22,232 nucleotides of DNA. It comes from an uncultured Hungatella sp. (GTDB lineage: Bacteria > Bacillota > Clostridia > Lachnospirales > Lachnospiraceae). Location of the stretch: contig CAJUEJ010000024.1 in assembly GCA_910585435.1 (NCBI GenBank), forward strand, positions 1-22,232. The letters are read 5' to 3'. The notes under the pieces are model-generated. The model saw only the letters and a list, made by a program, of their open reading frames with translations. It was not told where the DNA came from and made no database searches. Below, in pieces: positions 10,897 to 17,569 of the stretch. The first letter of the stretch is position 1; each line of letters begins with the position of its first letter. The translations under genes were made by a program, and so were the position numbers.

Positions 10897-10921
10897 AAAA
10901 AGTACTTTTGCCGGAAGTACT
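10897..10921 (-). terminator. Hairpin with U-run immediately before dnaE
   Basis: On the minus strand AGTACTT (10915–10921) pairs perfectly with AAGTACT (10901–10907) around a 7-base loop and runs into TTTT. It lies within 20 bases of the dnaE ribosome site, so it could terminate the upstream operon or attenuate dnaE. Confidence 0.6.
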
Positions 10922-10925
10922 CAGA

Positions 10926-10959
10926 AAGGCAGAGACTTTTCTTTACAAGTCTCCGCCTT
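10926..10959 (-). terminator. Long hairpin downstream of the crh-like gene
   Basis: AAGGC-A-GAGACTT (10926–10938) pairs with AAGTCTC-C-GCCTT (10947–10959): 12 bp with one mismatch and an 8-base loop. On the minus strand only a short TTTC run follows. Together with the hairpin at 10897–10921 it forms a tandem pair behind the rapZ–whiA–crh-like genes. Confidence 0.55.
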
Positions 10960-11026
10960 CATTACCCCATTTAAGCGCTGCTTCACGCTCCCATATATGA
11001 TGTATCTTCTCCACTGACAGGACCTA

Positions 11027-11281
11027 TCAGCCTTCTGTCAGATATTTTTCAATTCCACCTACTGCCTTCTCTTCATCCGCGCCGTCTGCCGTCACAGTTA
11101 CCTTCTCACCTGGCACCAGGCCCAGGGTCATCATACCCATGATGCTTTTTGCATTGACCCTCTTTGAGTCGCATTCCACATAAATGTTGCTGTCATACTG
11201 GCTTGCCACCTGTACCAGCATGGCCACAGGACGCGCCCCCAAGCCGGTTTCCAGCTCAATCGTTACTGTCTTCCTAACCAT
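11027..11281 (-). CDS. crh: Crh-like HPr-domain protein lacking the PTS histidine
   Basis: This 84-residue protein is a complete HPr fold. The position of the PEP-phosphorylated histidine reads GLGARPVAM, with Gly15 where HPr has His15. It therefore cannot carry the PTS phosphoryl group. Ser46, the HprK site, is kept in the context NAKSIMGMM at exactly residue 46. That combination is what defines Crh in Bacillus (Gln15 there), which acts with CcpA in catabolite repression when Ser46-phosphorylated. It lies 11 bases after whiA, as crh does in B. subtilis, and hprK is in the same gene cluster. Product databases would probably call it 'HPr family phosphocarrier', which would mislead. A regulatory role is inferred; the symbol rests on residues and synteny. 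Confidence 0.85.
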   Translation of the reverse strand: MVRKTVTIELETGLGARPVAMLVQVASQYDSNIYVECDSKRVNAKSIMGMMTLGLVPGEKVTVTADGADEEKAVGGIEKYLTEG

Positions 11282-11292
11282 AATTCTCCTCC

Positions 11293-12258
11293 TTACTTCT
11301 CAAAACGGCCTGACTCCCTTAAATCCTCTGCCATAATGCTTAACTTTCTCAGCCGGTGATTGACTCCTGACTTTCCTACCGGCGGTGACAGGGATTCTCC
11401 TAGCTCCTTCAATGTGGCTTCGGGCCGTTCCAGCCTTGCCCTGGCAACATCTGCCAAATTCTTGGGAAGGCTGTCAAAACCTATGGTTTCTTTAATAAAT
11501 GTAATATCCCTGGTCTGCTTTACTGCCGCTGACACTGTCTTGTTGATATTGGCGGTTTCGCAGTTTACCTGGCGATTGACGCTGCCCCGCATCTCTTTCA
11601 GGATCCGGATATTCTCAAACTCCATAAGCGCCACCGACGCTTCCATCACATTGAGAATATCTGCGATCTGGTTCCCCTCTTTGATATAAACCACAAAATA
11701 TTTTTTCCTGGCCACAATCCTGGCATCCAGGCCAAAGGTGGCCATAATATCCTGCAGCTGCTTTGCCTTGTCTTTCACAGCGCACACAATCTCAAAATGA
11801 TAGAACCGTTCCGGATCGCTGATGGAGCCGGCTGCCAGGAACGCCCCCCGTATAAAGGCTCTCCTGCAGCATGGATTCTGGATCACCAGGTTTTTCACCA
11901 CGGAAAGATTCTCCCCGATCTCTCCCCGGTCATCCAGAAGCTTGACAGCTAAAAGTACTTTTCTGGCATCTTCATCCTCGGAAACCGCCACACCATATGT
12001 CCAGTTTCTTTTGAGACAAGAATTATGCCGAATAACTACATCCGTACTTATATTAAATGTTTTTTTCAATAATGTAAAGTACTTTCTTGCAACTGCCACA
12101 TTTTCCGTGCTGATTTTTATACGGTATCTGTCGTGTTCATCAATCTGGATCCTGCCGCACAGGCTGATGATCGCGGCAATCTCCGCAATCTGGCAGTGCC
12201 TGGCCGGGCTTAGCTGCCGGGACAGTTCCTCTTTCACCCTGGAAGAAAAAGATGCCAT
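11293..12258 (-). CDS. whiA: DNA-binding protein WhiA
   Basis: This gene encodes 321 residues, the usual size. It begins MASFSSRVKEELSRQ, the family's N-terminal signature, followed by a LAGLIDADG-homing-endonuclease-like domain without catalytic function (about 20–210; CCRRAFIRGAFLAAGSISDPE and YHFEIVC are typical). A C-terminal helix-turn-helix follows (about 235–315: LPKNLADVARARLERPEATLKELGESLSPPVGKSGVNHRLRKL). In Actinobacteria WhiA activates sporulation genes; in Bacillus it affects division and chromosome segregation. The ATG has AGAAGG a few bases upstream. It lies between rapZ (56 bases) and the crh-like gene (11 bases). The yvcK/glmR gene often found between rapZ and whiA is absent here. 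Confidence 0.96.
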   Translation of the reverse strand: MASFSSRVKEELSRQLSPARHCQIAEIAAIISLCGRIQIDEHDRYRIKISTENVAVARKYFTLLKKTFNISTDVVIRHNSCLKRNWTYGVAVSEDEDARKVLLAVKLLDDRGEIGENLSVVKNLVIQNPCCRRAFIRGAFLAAGSISDPERFYHFEIVCAVKDKAKQLQDIMATFGLDARIVARKKYFVVYIKEGNQIADILNVMEASVALMEFENIRILKEMRGSVNRQVNCETANINKTVSAAVKQTRDITFIKETIGFDSLPKNLADVARARLERPEATLKELGESLSPPVGKSGVNHRLRKLSIMAEDLRESGRFEK

Positions 12259-12314
12259 CTGCCTTCTTGTCCTTTCTGTCTGCTTTCAAAGTTTCTCTGT
12301 GTCTGCATATAGTG

Positions 12315-13184
12315 TTACCGCCTGCTGTCTTTTTCTATGTCCCTGCATTCCAGTTTGGTTCCCAGGTCTTTTTTCTGGCTCAGATGTTCATACAGGCTTT
12401 TGGCTATGGTCACAGACCGGTGTTTGCCTCCGGTGCAGCCTACGGCGATTACCAGCTGGTTTTTTCCCTCCAGTACATAGTTGGGGATCAGGAAATCCAG
12501 CATATCGTATAGCTTGGTTAAAAATATCCGGGCGGTTCCTCCCTGCATCACATAGTCCTGAACTTCCTTCTGCTCCCCTGTCTTAAAGCGCAGTCCTTCT
12601 ACGTAGTAGGGGTTGGGCAGGAAGCGGACATCGAAAACAAGGTCAGCGTCAGCGGGAATCCCGTATTTGAAACCGAAGGCCAGGACGGTGACGAAAAGGT
12701 TGCTGAAGGCTTCGTTGTTCAGGAAAATGCGTTCCAGCTCCTGGCGAAGCTCTTTTGTCAGCAGGGTGCTGGTGTCCAGGATGATGTCGGCCTGTTCTTT
12801 TAAAAAGCTTAGCTGTTCCCGCTCTTTGGCGATTCCGGTGTCGATTCTCCCTTTGCCGGCTAAGGGGTGGTTGCGCCTGGTTTCTTTGTAGCGTTTTACC
12901 AGGACCTGGTCGCTGGCGTCCAGGAAAAGAATGTGGAAGGAGATGCCGTCGCTTTTCCAGTTTTTGATGATGTGGTTCAGCATGGGCAGATCCCGGCCGC
13001 TGCGGACGTCCAGGCCCAGGGCTACCTGGTCGGACTGGGCAGGGGAGCCGATGGTCAGCTCGGTGAATTTTTCTATGAGGGGGATGGGGAGGTTATCTAC
13101 GCAGTAGTAGCCTAGGTCTTCCAGCATTTTTAGGGCTACGGTTTTGCCGGCGCCGGACATTCCGGTTACGATTAGTAGGGTCAT
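12315..13184 (-). CDS. rapZ: RNase adapter/nucleotide-binding protein RapZ (YvcJ)
   Basis: This gene encodes 289 residues, the typical length. The Walker A sequence GMSGAGKT is at residues 8–15, with GLDVRSG and LFLDASD in the N-terminal kinase-like domain. The C-terminal part (about 160–285) has FGFKYGIPADADLVFDVRFLPNPYY and VGCTGGKHRSVTIAKSLYEHL, the small-metabolite and RNA-binding region. In E. coli RapZ delivers GlmZ sRNA to RNase E and senses glucosamine 6-phosphate; in Firmicutes the homologue YvcJ binds and hydrolyses nucleotides. The ribosome site AGGAG precedes the ATG. The 5' leader contains the 13-bp tandem repeats, ending about 30 bases upstream. The coding strand here is unusually C-rich compared with whiA or dnaE. 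Confidence 0.96.
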   Translation of the reverse strand: MTLLIVTGMSGAGKTVALKMLEDLGYYCVDNLPIPLIEKFTELTIGSPAQSDQVALGLDVRSGRDLPMLNHIIKNWKSDGISFHILFLDASDQVLVKRYKETRRNHPLAGKGRIDTGIAKEREQLSFLKEQADIILDTSTLLTKELRQELERIFLNNEAFSNLFVTVLAFGFKYGIPADADLVFDVRFLPNPYYVEGLRFKTGEQKEVQDYVMQGGTARIFLTKLYDMLDFLIPNYVLEGKNQLVIAVGCTGGKHRSVTIAKSLYEHLSQKKDLGTKLECRDIEKDSRR

Positions 13185-13212
13185 AGGGGGCTCCTGTTCT
13201 TTTTTGATGTAG

Positions 13213-13277
13213 GGGGGTACGCTCAGGGGGTACGCTCAGGGGGTACGCTCAGGGGGTACGCTCAGGGGGTACGCTCA
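13213..13277. repeat. Five perfect tandem copies of a 13-mer
   Basis: The unit GGGGGTACGCTCA is repeated without error at 13213, 13226, 13239, 13252 and 13265. The last copy's GCTCA is also the first five bases of the large palindrome. Read on the minus strand the units lie in the rapZ leader, ending 29 bases before the start codon. Confidence 0.97.
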
Positions 13278-13473
13278 GGAAAGAGTTCCGTTTCGGTTTG
13301 CGGGTTTCGGAGCCAGGAACTCTAAGCTTGCGGGAATCTGCTAAAAGCAGGAGCAAAAATCCGAACTCGCTTCGCTCAGACATGCGGATTTTTGCTCCTA
13401 ACGCAGATTCCCGCGAGCTAAGAGTTCCTATGGCTCCTGCAAATGCAAACCGAAACGGAACTCTTTCCTGAGC
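13273..13473. repeat. 201-bp imperfect palindrome
   Basis: The arms match in three blocks. A perfect 29-bp terminal block begins GCTCAGGAAAGAG (13273–13301 with 13445–13473). A near-perfect block covers 13309–13341 with 13403–13437 (two substitutions and a 2-base gap). A perfect 15-bp inner block, AGGAGCAAAAATCCG, pairs 13349–13363 with 13385–13399. The central loop of 21 bases contains CTCGCTTCGCTCAG. Each arm also carries its own AGAGTTCC/GGAACTCT pair (13282/13316 and 13421/13457), so each can fold alone. There is no coding capacity. It could be a MITE-like or REP-like element or a very large RNA hairpin. Confidence 0.95.
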
Positions 13474-13490
13474 TGGTTGTCGCTGAACTG

Positions 13491-13560
13491 GGGCAAAAAA
13501 GGCTTGCTTGAGCTATTTTCTGTAGCTGAGGCGGAAAAATGGCTTGCTTGAGCTGTTTTC
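13491..13560. repeat. Degenerate 30-bp direct repeat with 40-bp period
   Basis: 13491–13520 and 13531–13560 match at 26 of 30 positions, sharing GGCTTGCTTGAGCT and TTTTC. A weaker third copy (TTTCCTGAGCT) is visible 40 bases earlier at the edge of the palindrome. Confidence 0.8.
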
Positions 13561-13571
13561 TTTTAATAAAT

Positions 13572-13606
13572 CTTTCCCGGGTGGTAGATTTTTGCTGGTG
13601 GGAAAG
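13572..13606. terminator. Hairpin downstream of murB
   Basis: CTTTCCC (13572–13578) pairs with GGGAAAG (13600–13606) around a 21-base loop. On the minus strand an AT-rich but interrupted run (ATTTATT) follows, so it is only a moderate candidate for ending murB transcripts. Confidence 0.4.
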
Positions 13607-13622
13607 GGCTTTTTATGTCTTG

Positions 13623-14531
13623 TCAGCTGAATTCGCCTAGTGTTTTGATTTCCAGCTCTAGGGTTACGCCGGATTGGTGTTTTACTTTTTGTCTGACGGT
13701 GTTGCACAGGTTTATTACGTCCTGGGCGGTGGCCTGGGATTTGTTGATGACGAAGCCGCAGTGTTTTTCGGATATGGCGGCTCCGCCGGACTGGAAGCCC
13801 CGAAGGCCGGCGTCGTCGATTAGTTTTCCGGCGTAGTGGCCGGGGGGGCGTTTGAAGGTGCTTCCGGCGCTGGGGTATTCTAAGGGTTGCTTGGCTTTTC
13901 GCTGGGAGGCCAGATCTTCCATGCGGGTTTTGATGGAGTGGGAGTCTCCTTTTTTCAGGGTCAGCTCTGCGGAGAGTACGGTGTAGTGTTCCCGGGGGAT
14001 GATGCTGGTGCGGTAGGATAGGTGGAGCTGGGAGGCTGGTATTTTATGTATGGTGCCGTCCGGGGTCAGGATGTGGGTGGTTGTGAGAATGTCTTTCATC
14101 TCCTGGCCGTAGGCTCCGGCGTTCATTACCAGGGCGCCTCCTAATGTTCCGGGGATTCCGGCGGCGAATTCCAGGCCTGTGAGGGAGGAATCCAGGGCAA
14201 GACGGGCAAGACGGGCAAGGGATATGCCTGCTTCGGCCCATATGGCAGTGCCGGAAATCTGGAAGGCTTTCAGGTTTTCGGTGGAGATGACTGCGCCGCG
14301 CCAGCCTTTATCGGATACCAGAAGGTTGCTTCCGTTGCCGATGACAGTGTAGGGAAGCCTGGCTTCCTGGCACAGGGCGATGGCCTGGGTCAGGTGGTCT
14401 GTGGTTTTCGGCGTTATGAAATACCGGGCCGGTCCTCCGATGCGGAATGTGGTGTGGTTCTTCATTGGCTCTTCTGCTTTTACTGCGTCTGCTCCCAGCA
14501 GGGATACCAGTTCCTGTTGAAATTCCTTCAT
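13623..14531 (-). CDS. murB: UDP-N-acetylenolpyruvoylglucosamine reductase
   Basis: This gene encodes 302 residues, a type II MurB of normal length. It reduces enolpyruvyl-UDP-GlcNAc to UDP-MurNAc with NADPH and FAD, the second committed step of peptidoglycan synthesis. The FAD-binding segment shows NHTTFRIGGPA (25–35), VIGNGSNLLVSDKGWRG (63–79) and GIPGTLGGALVMNAGAYG (125–142). Catalytic residues are Arg174 (YRTS), Ser224 (AGSTFKRP) and a Glu in the C-terminal LELEIKTLG. It lies only 6 bases after the hprK stop, so the two are translationally close and surely one operon; its ribosome site lies inside the hprK end. The coding strand is C-rich like rapZ. Confidence 0.97.
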   Translation of the reverse strand: MKEFQQELVSLLGADAVKAEEPMKNHTTFRIGGPARYFITPKTTDHLTQAIALCQEARLPYTVIGNGSNLLVSDKGWRGAVISTENLKAFQISGTAIWAEAGISLARLARLALDSSLTGLEFAAGIPGTLGGALVMNAGAYGQEMKDILTTTHILTPDGTIHKIPASQLHLSYRTSIIPREHYTVLSAELTLKKGDSHSIKTRMEDLASQRKAKQPLEYPSAGSTFKRPPGHYAGKLIDDAGLRGFQSGGAAISEKHCGFVINKSQATAQDVINLCNTVRQKVKHQSGVTLELEIKTLGEFS

Positions 14532-14537
14532 CCAGAT

Positions 14538-15467
14538 TTACATCCTTCCTCTTCCCAGGTTCGCCTGAACCCGTTTATACAGCTCCTGGGCAGCATTGTA
14601 GCCCATGTTTTTCTGACGGTGGTTGATGGCTGCGGTCTCAACGATGATGGCAAGGTTCCGTCCCGGACGGATGGGAATGGAGTGGCAGATGACCTGTTTG
14701 CCTAAAAGCTCTGTGTACTGATCTTCCAGGCCCAGGCGGTCGTATTCTTTGTCTCTGTCCCACTCTTCCAGCTTGATTACCAGGTCGATGGACTGGGTGT
14801 CTTTTACGCTCTCCACACCGAACAGGGTTTTTACGTCAATGATTCCGATGCCCCGCAGCTCGATGAAGTGCTTGGTGATATCCGGTGCGGTTCCTACTAA
14901 TGTTACATCGCTGACACGGCTTATCTCCACTACGTCGTCTGTTACCAGACGGTGGCCTCGCTTTATCAGCTCCAGGGCGGCTTCGCTTTTTCCGATGCCG
15001 CTCTCTCCCATGATCAGCACGCCCTCGCCGAATACGTCTACCAGCACGCCGTGGATGGTGATGGTGGGAGCCATCTTTACCTTCAGCCAGCGGATAATCT
15101 CTGCCATCAGGTCAGAGGTGGGCATGTCGGAAACCAGACAGGGTACGTCATAGTAGTTGCAGCGTTCCAGCATGTTCTCGTCGGGAATCTGGCTTCGGCT
15201 GTAGACAAGGCACGGGATCTTGGCTTCCAGAAGCCGGTCGTAGATGTGGATCTTCCTGTCCTGATCCATCTGGCGAAGATATTCCTGCTCTACATAGCCG
15301 ATAATCTGGACACGTTCGTTATCAAAATGGTCAAAAAATCCAGCCAGCTGAAGAGCCGGGCGGTTTACATCCGGATGGGTCAGAACTGCTTTCTCCATAT
15401 CGATCTCCGGTGTCATATTCTTTAACCGCATTTTGTCGATAAATTCCTGAATGGTTACACCGTACAT
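14538..15467 (-). CDS. hprK: HPr kinase/phosphorylase
   Basis: This gene encodes 309 residues, normal length. The bifunctional enzyme phosphorylates Ser46 of HPr and Crh with ATP or PPi and reverses the reaction with phosphate, controlling carbon catabolite repression. The N-terminal domain (1–130) is followed by the kinase core: TIHGVLVD with His139, Walker A GESGIGKS (154–161), LVTDDVVEI (174–182) and the HprK signature ELRGIGIIDVKTLFG (203–217). The C-terminus (RPGRNLAIIVETAA, then a basic helix) is typical. AAGGAG lies 9 bases before the ATG. It is directly followed by murB. A Ser46-containing Crh-like partner is encoded about 3 kb downstream in the same direction. Confidence 0.97.
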   Translation of the reverse strand: MYGVTIQEFIDKMRLKNMTPEIDMEKAVLTHPDVNRPALQLAGFFDHFDNERVQIIGYVEQEYLRQMDQDRKIHIYDRLLEAKIPCLVYSRSQIPDENMLERCNYYDVPCLVSDMPTSDLMAEIIRWLKVKMAPTITIHGVLVDVFGEGVLIMGESGIGKSEAALELIKRGHRLVTDDVVEISRVSDVTLVGTAPDITKHFIELRGIGIIDVKTLFGVESVKDTQSIDLVIKLEEWDRDKEYDRLGLEDQYTELLGKQVICHSIPIRPGRNLAIIVETAAINHRQKNMGYNAAQELYKRVQANLGRGRM

Positions 15468-15495
15468 AATTTTATTCTCCTTGTACTAAATGAAT

Positions 15496-15573
15496 CGGCG
15501 CGCGCCGCGACCTGTCACCTGCCAGGTCATCGAAACGCATTCCTGCTGCGAAACTTCGTTTCACAAGCGTTTC
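15496..15573. other. Cluster of inverted repeats between uvrC and hprK
   Basis: Three structures follow one another: a perfect 12-bp palindrome, CGGCGCGCGCCG (15496–15507); a 6-bp stem GACCTG/CAGGTC (15509–15514 and 15523–15528); and nested arms GAAACGC/GCGTTTC (15532–15538 and 15567–15573) around GAAAC/GTTTC (15550–15562). No U-run follows, so none looks like an ordinary terminator. CCTGTCACCTG is also directly repeated at 15511 and 15589. Confidence 0.6.
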
Positions 15574-15592
15574 TGCACATTTCCTTTTCCTG

Positions 15593-17449
15593 TCACCTGA
15601 AAAACTGGTAAACACTCTCTGCCGCTTTCCTGTTCATTCCAGGGACATTTTCCAGTTCTTCTACTGTGGCGTCTTTTACTGCCTCCAGGGATTTGAACTG
15701 CCGCATCAGCGCTCTCCGCCTGGTAGGGCCGATGTCCGGGATATCGTCTAAAATGGATTTTACCTGGCCTTTTCCTCGCAGGCTCCGATGGTACTCGATG
15801 GCAAAGCGGTGGGCCTCGTCCTGGATTCTGGTTATCAGGCGGAACCCTTCCGAGTGTTTGTCGATGGGTACCTCCACATTGTCGTAGTAAAGCCCTCTGG
15901 TTCTGTGGTTGTCGTCTTTTACCATGCCGCAGACAGGAATCTCCAGCTGCAAGTCCTTAAGCACCTCCAGAGCGATATTTACCTGTCCCCGTCCGCCGTC
16001 CATCATGATCAGGTCCGGAAAACGGGTAAAGCTTCCCAGGGCCGCGTCCATCCCTTTTTCTTTCAATGCCTGTGCTTCCTTTATGCCGTGGCTGAAGCGG
16101 CGGGTCAGTACCTCCTTCATGGATGCGTAATCGTTGGGCCCTTTTACAGTCTGGATTTTAAATTTTCTGTAGTCGCTTCTCTTAGGCTTTCCGTCCTCGT
16201 AGACGATCATGGATCCTACGGATTCCAGGCCGCTGGTGTTGGATATGTCGTAGGCCTCGATGCGCCGCACCCGGTCCAGGCCTACAAGCTGGCCTACCTG
16301 GTTCATGGCTCCGATGGTCCGCAGCTCCTCCTTCTTTATCTTTTCCTTGTCCTGGGAAAGAACCAGGGCAGCATTCCGCTCTGCCAGCTCTACCAGACGT
16401 TCCTTCTGGCCCTTTCTGGGAACCACAATCTTTACCTTCTGGCCTCTCTTGGCCTCCAGCCACTGGCTGATGATGCCCATATCCTCCAGCTCGGTCTGAA
16501 CCCAAAGCTCTCTGGGAATAAAAGGGGTTCCTGAATAGAACTGTTTTACAAAGCTGGTGAGAATCTGCTGGTTGTTCTCTGCCGTACCTACAGTCACATG
16601 AAAATGATCCCGGCCGATAAGCTTTCCTTCCCTGACAAAAAATACCTGGACCACAGCGTCGGTCTCGTCTTTTGCCATGGCGATAATGTCCCTGTCCTCC
16701 ATACTGCTGCTGGTGATCTTCTGCTTCTGGGCCACCTTTTTTACGCTGGATAAAAGCTCCCGGTACTCAATGGCCTTCTCAAAATCCATCCGCTCTGCAG
16801 CGTCCGCCATTTTTTCTTCCAGGATCTTTAACAGGCTGTCATACCGTCCGTTTAAAAATTCCAGGGCCTGGCCGATAGCTTCCCCGTACTGCTCCTTGTC
16901 TATAAAGCCCTGGCAGGGGGCATCGCACTGCTTGATGTGGTAGTTTAAGCAGGGGCGCTCCTTGCCTATATCTTTGGGAAGATTCCTGCTGCAGGTCCGG
17001 ATCCGGTACAGCTTATGGATTAAGTCAAGAGTGTCTTTTACTGCTCCTGAGCTGGTATAGGGGCCGAAATATTTGTTTTTATCCTTTGTCATGGTCCTGG
17101 AAAGCATCACCCTGGGAAATTCCTCTGACACCGTCACCTTGATGTAGGGATAAGCTTTGTCATCCTTTAACATGGTGTTGTATCGGGGCTGATGCTCTTT
17201 AATCAGGTTGCACTCCAGAACCAGTGCCTCCAGCTCCGAATCGGTTATGATATACTCGAATCTGACAATCCTTGACACCATCTGCTCGATCTTGGCCGTC
17301 TTGTTCCTGCTGCTCTGAAAATACTGCCGCACCCGGTTCTTTAAACTGATAGCCTTACCCACATAGATAATCTCGTCTTTTGCGTCATGCATGATATATA
17401 CGCCGGGCTGGGCCGGAAGTTTCTTCAATTCTTCTTCAATATCAAACAT
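15593..17449 (-). CDS. uvrC: UvrABC system protein C
   Basis: This is the excinuclease subunit that makes both incisions in nucleotide excision repair. From ATG 17449 it is 618 residues, the family's usual size, beginning MFDIEEELKKLPAQPGVYIM; AAGGTGG lies 6 bases upstream. The frame extends to 17563, but those 38 extra residues match no UvrC start. The GIY-YIG nuclease domain comes first (GVYIMHDAKDEIIYVGKA), then the zinc/Cys region (CSRNLP, CLNYHIKQCDAPC), the UVR helix pair that contacts UvrB (LEEKMADAAERMDFEKAIEYRE), the RNase H-like domain (EAYDISNTSG, LIMMDGGRGQVNIAL) and C-terminal helix-hairpin-helix motifs (IPDIGPTRRRALM, VPGMNRKAAESV). It lies between the DUF1653 gene and hprK. Confidence 0.96.
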   Translation of the reverse strand: MFDIEEELKKLPAQPGVYIMHDAKDEIIYVGKAISLKNRVRQYFQSSRNKTAKIEQMVSRIVRFEYIITDSELEALVLECNLIKEHQPRYNTMLKDDKAYPYIKVTVSEEFPRVMLSRTMTKDKNKYFGPYTSSGAVKDTLDLIHKLYRIRTCSRNLPKDIGKERPCLNYHIKQCDAPCQGFIDKEQYGEAIGQALEFLNGRYDSLLKILEEKMADAAERMDFEKAIEYRELLSSVKKVAQKQKITSSSMEDRDIIAMAKDETDAVVQVFFVREGKLIGRDHFHVTVGTAENNQQILTSFVKQFYSGTPFIPRELWVQTELEDMGIISQWLEAKRGQKVKIVVPRKGQKERLVELAERNAALVLSQDKEKIKKEELRTIGAMNQVGQLVGLDRVRRIEAYDISNTSGLESVGSMIVYEDGKPKRSDYRKFKIQTVKGPNDYASMKEVLTRRFSHGIKEAQALKEKGMDAALGSFTRFPDLIMMDGGRGQVNIALEVLKDLQLEIPVCGMVKDDNHRTRGLYYDNVEVPIDKHSEGFRLITRIQDEAHRFAIEYHRSLRGKGQVKSILDDIPDIGPTRRRALMRQFKSLEAVKDATVEELENVPGMNRKAAESVYQFFR

Positions 17450-17569
17450 TCTCTGCCACCTTGCTTTAAAAGTTCCGCCGCCGGTCAGGCGGCATAAATT
17501 CAGGTATGCCAGGTGCGCCCGCCAGACTTTTTTGTGTGGTGGTATACCGGCAGCCGGGCGCATGCAGGC

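Larger units (their letters stand above)
13185..13622. other. 438-base gene-free interval between murB and rapZ filled with repeats
   Basis: From right to left in transcription order it holds a hairpin after murB, a degenerate 40-base-period duplication, a 201-bp palindrome, five tandem 13-mers and the rapZ leader. The open frame covering 13513–13707 on minus overlaps murB out of frame and has no family features, so I see no gene here. Confidence 0.8.

Noticed and set aside
13213..13277. Regular repeats considered as a CRISPR array
   Set aside because: The units are 13 bp and directly adjacent with no spacers, and no cas genes are present.
13513..13707. 64-residue minus-strand frame in the murB–rapZ gap
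   Set aside because: It overlaps the 3' end of murB out of frame, reads across the repeats, and has basic low-complexity sequence and no family features.
17450..17563. N-terminal extension of UvrC (38 residues)
   Set aside because: UvrC begins with the helix just before GVYIM. ATG 17449 has a well-spaced AAGGTGG, and the extra residues are unlike any UvrC start.
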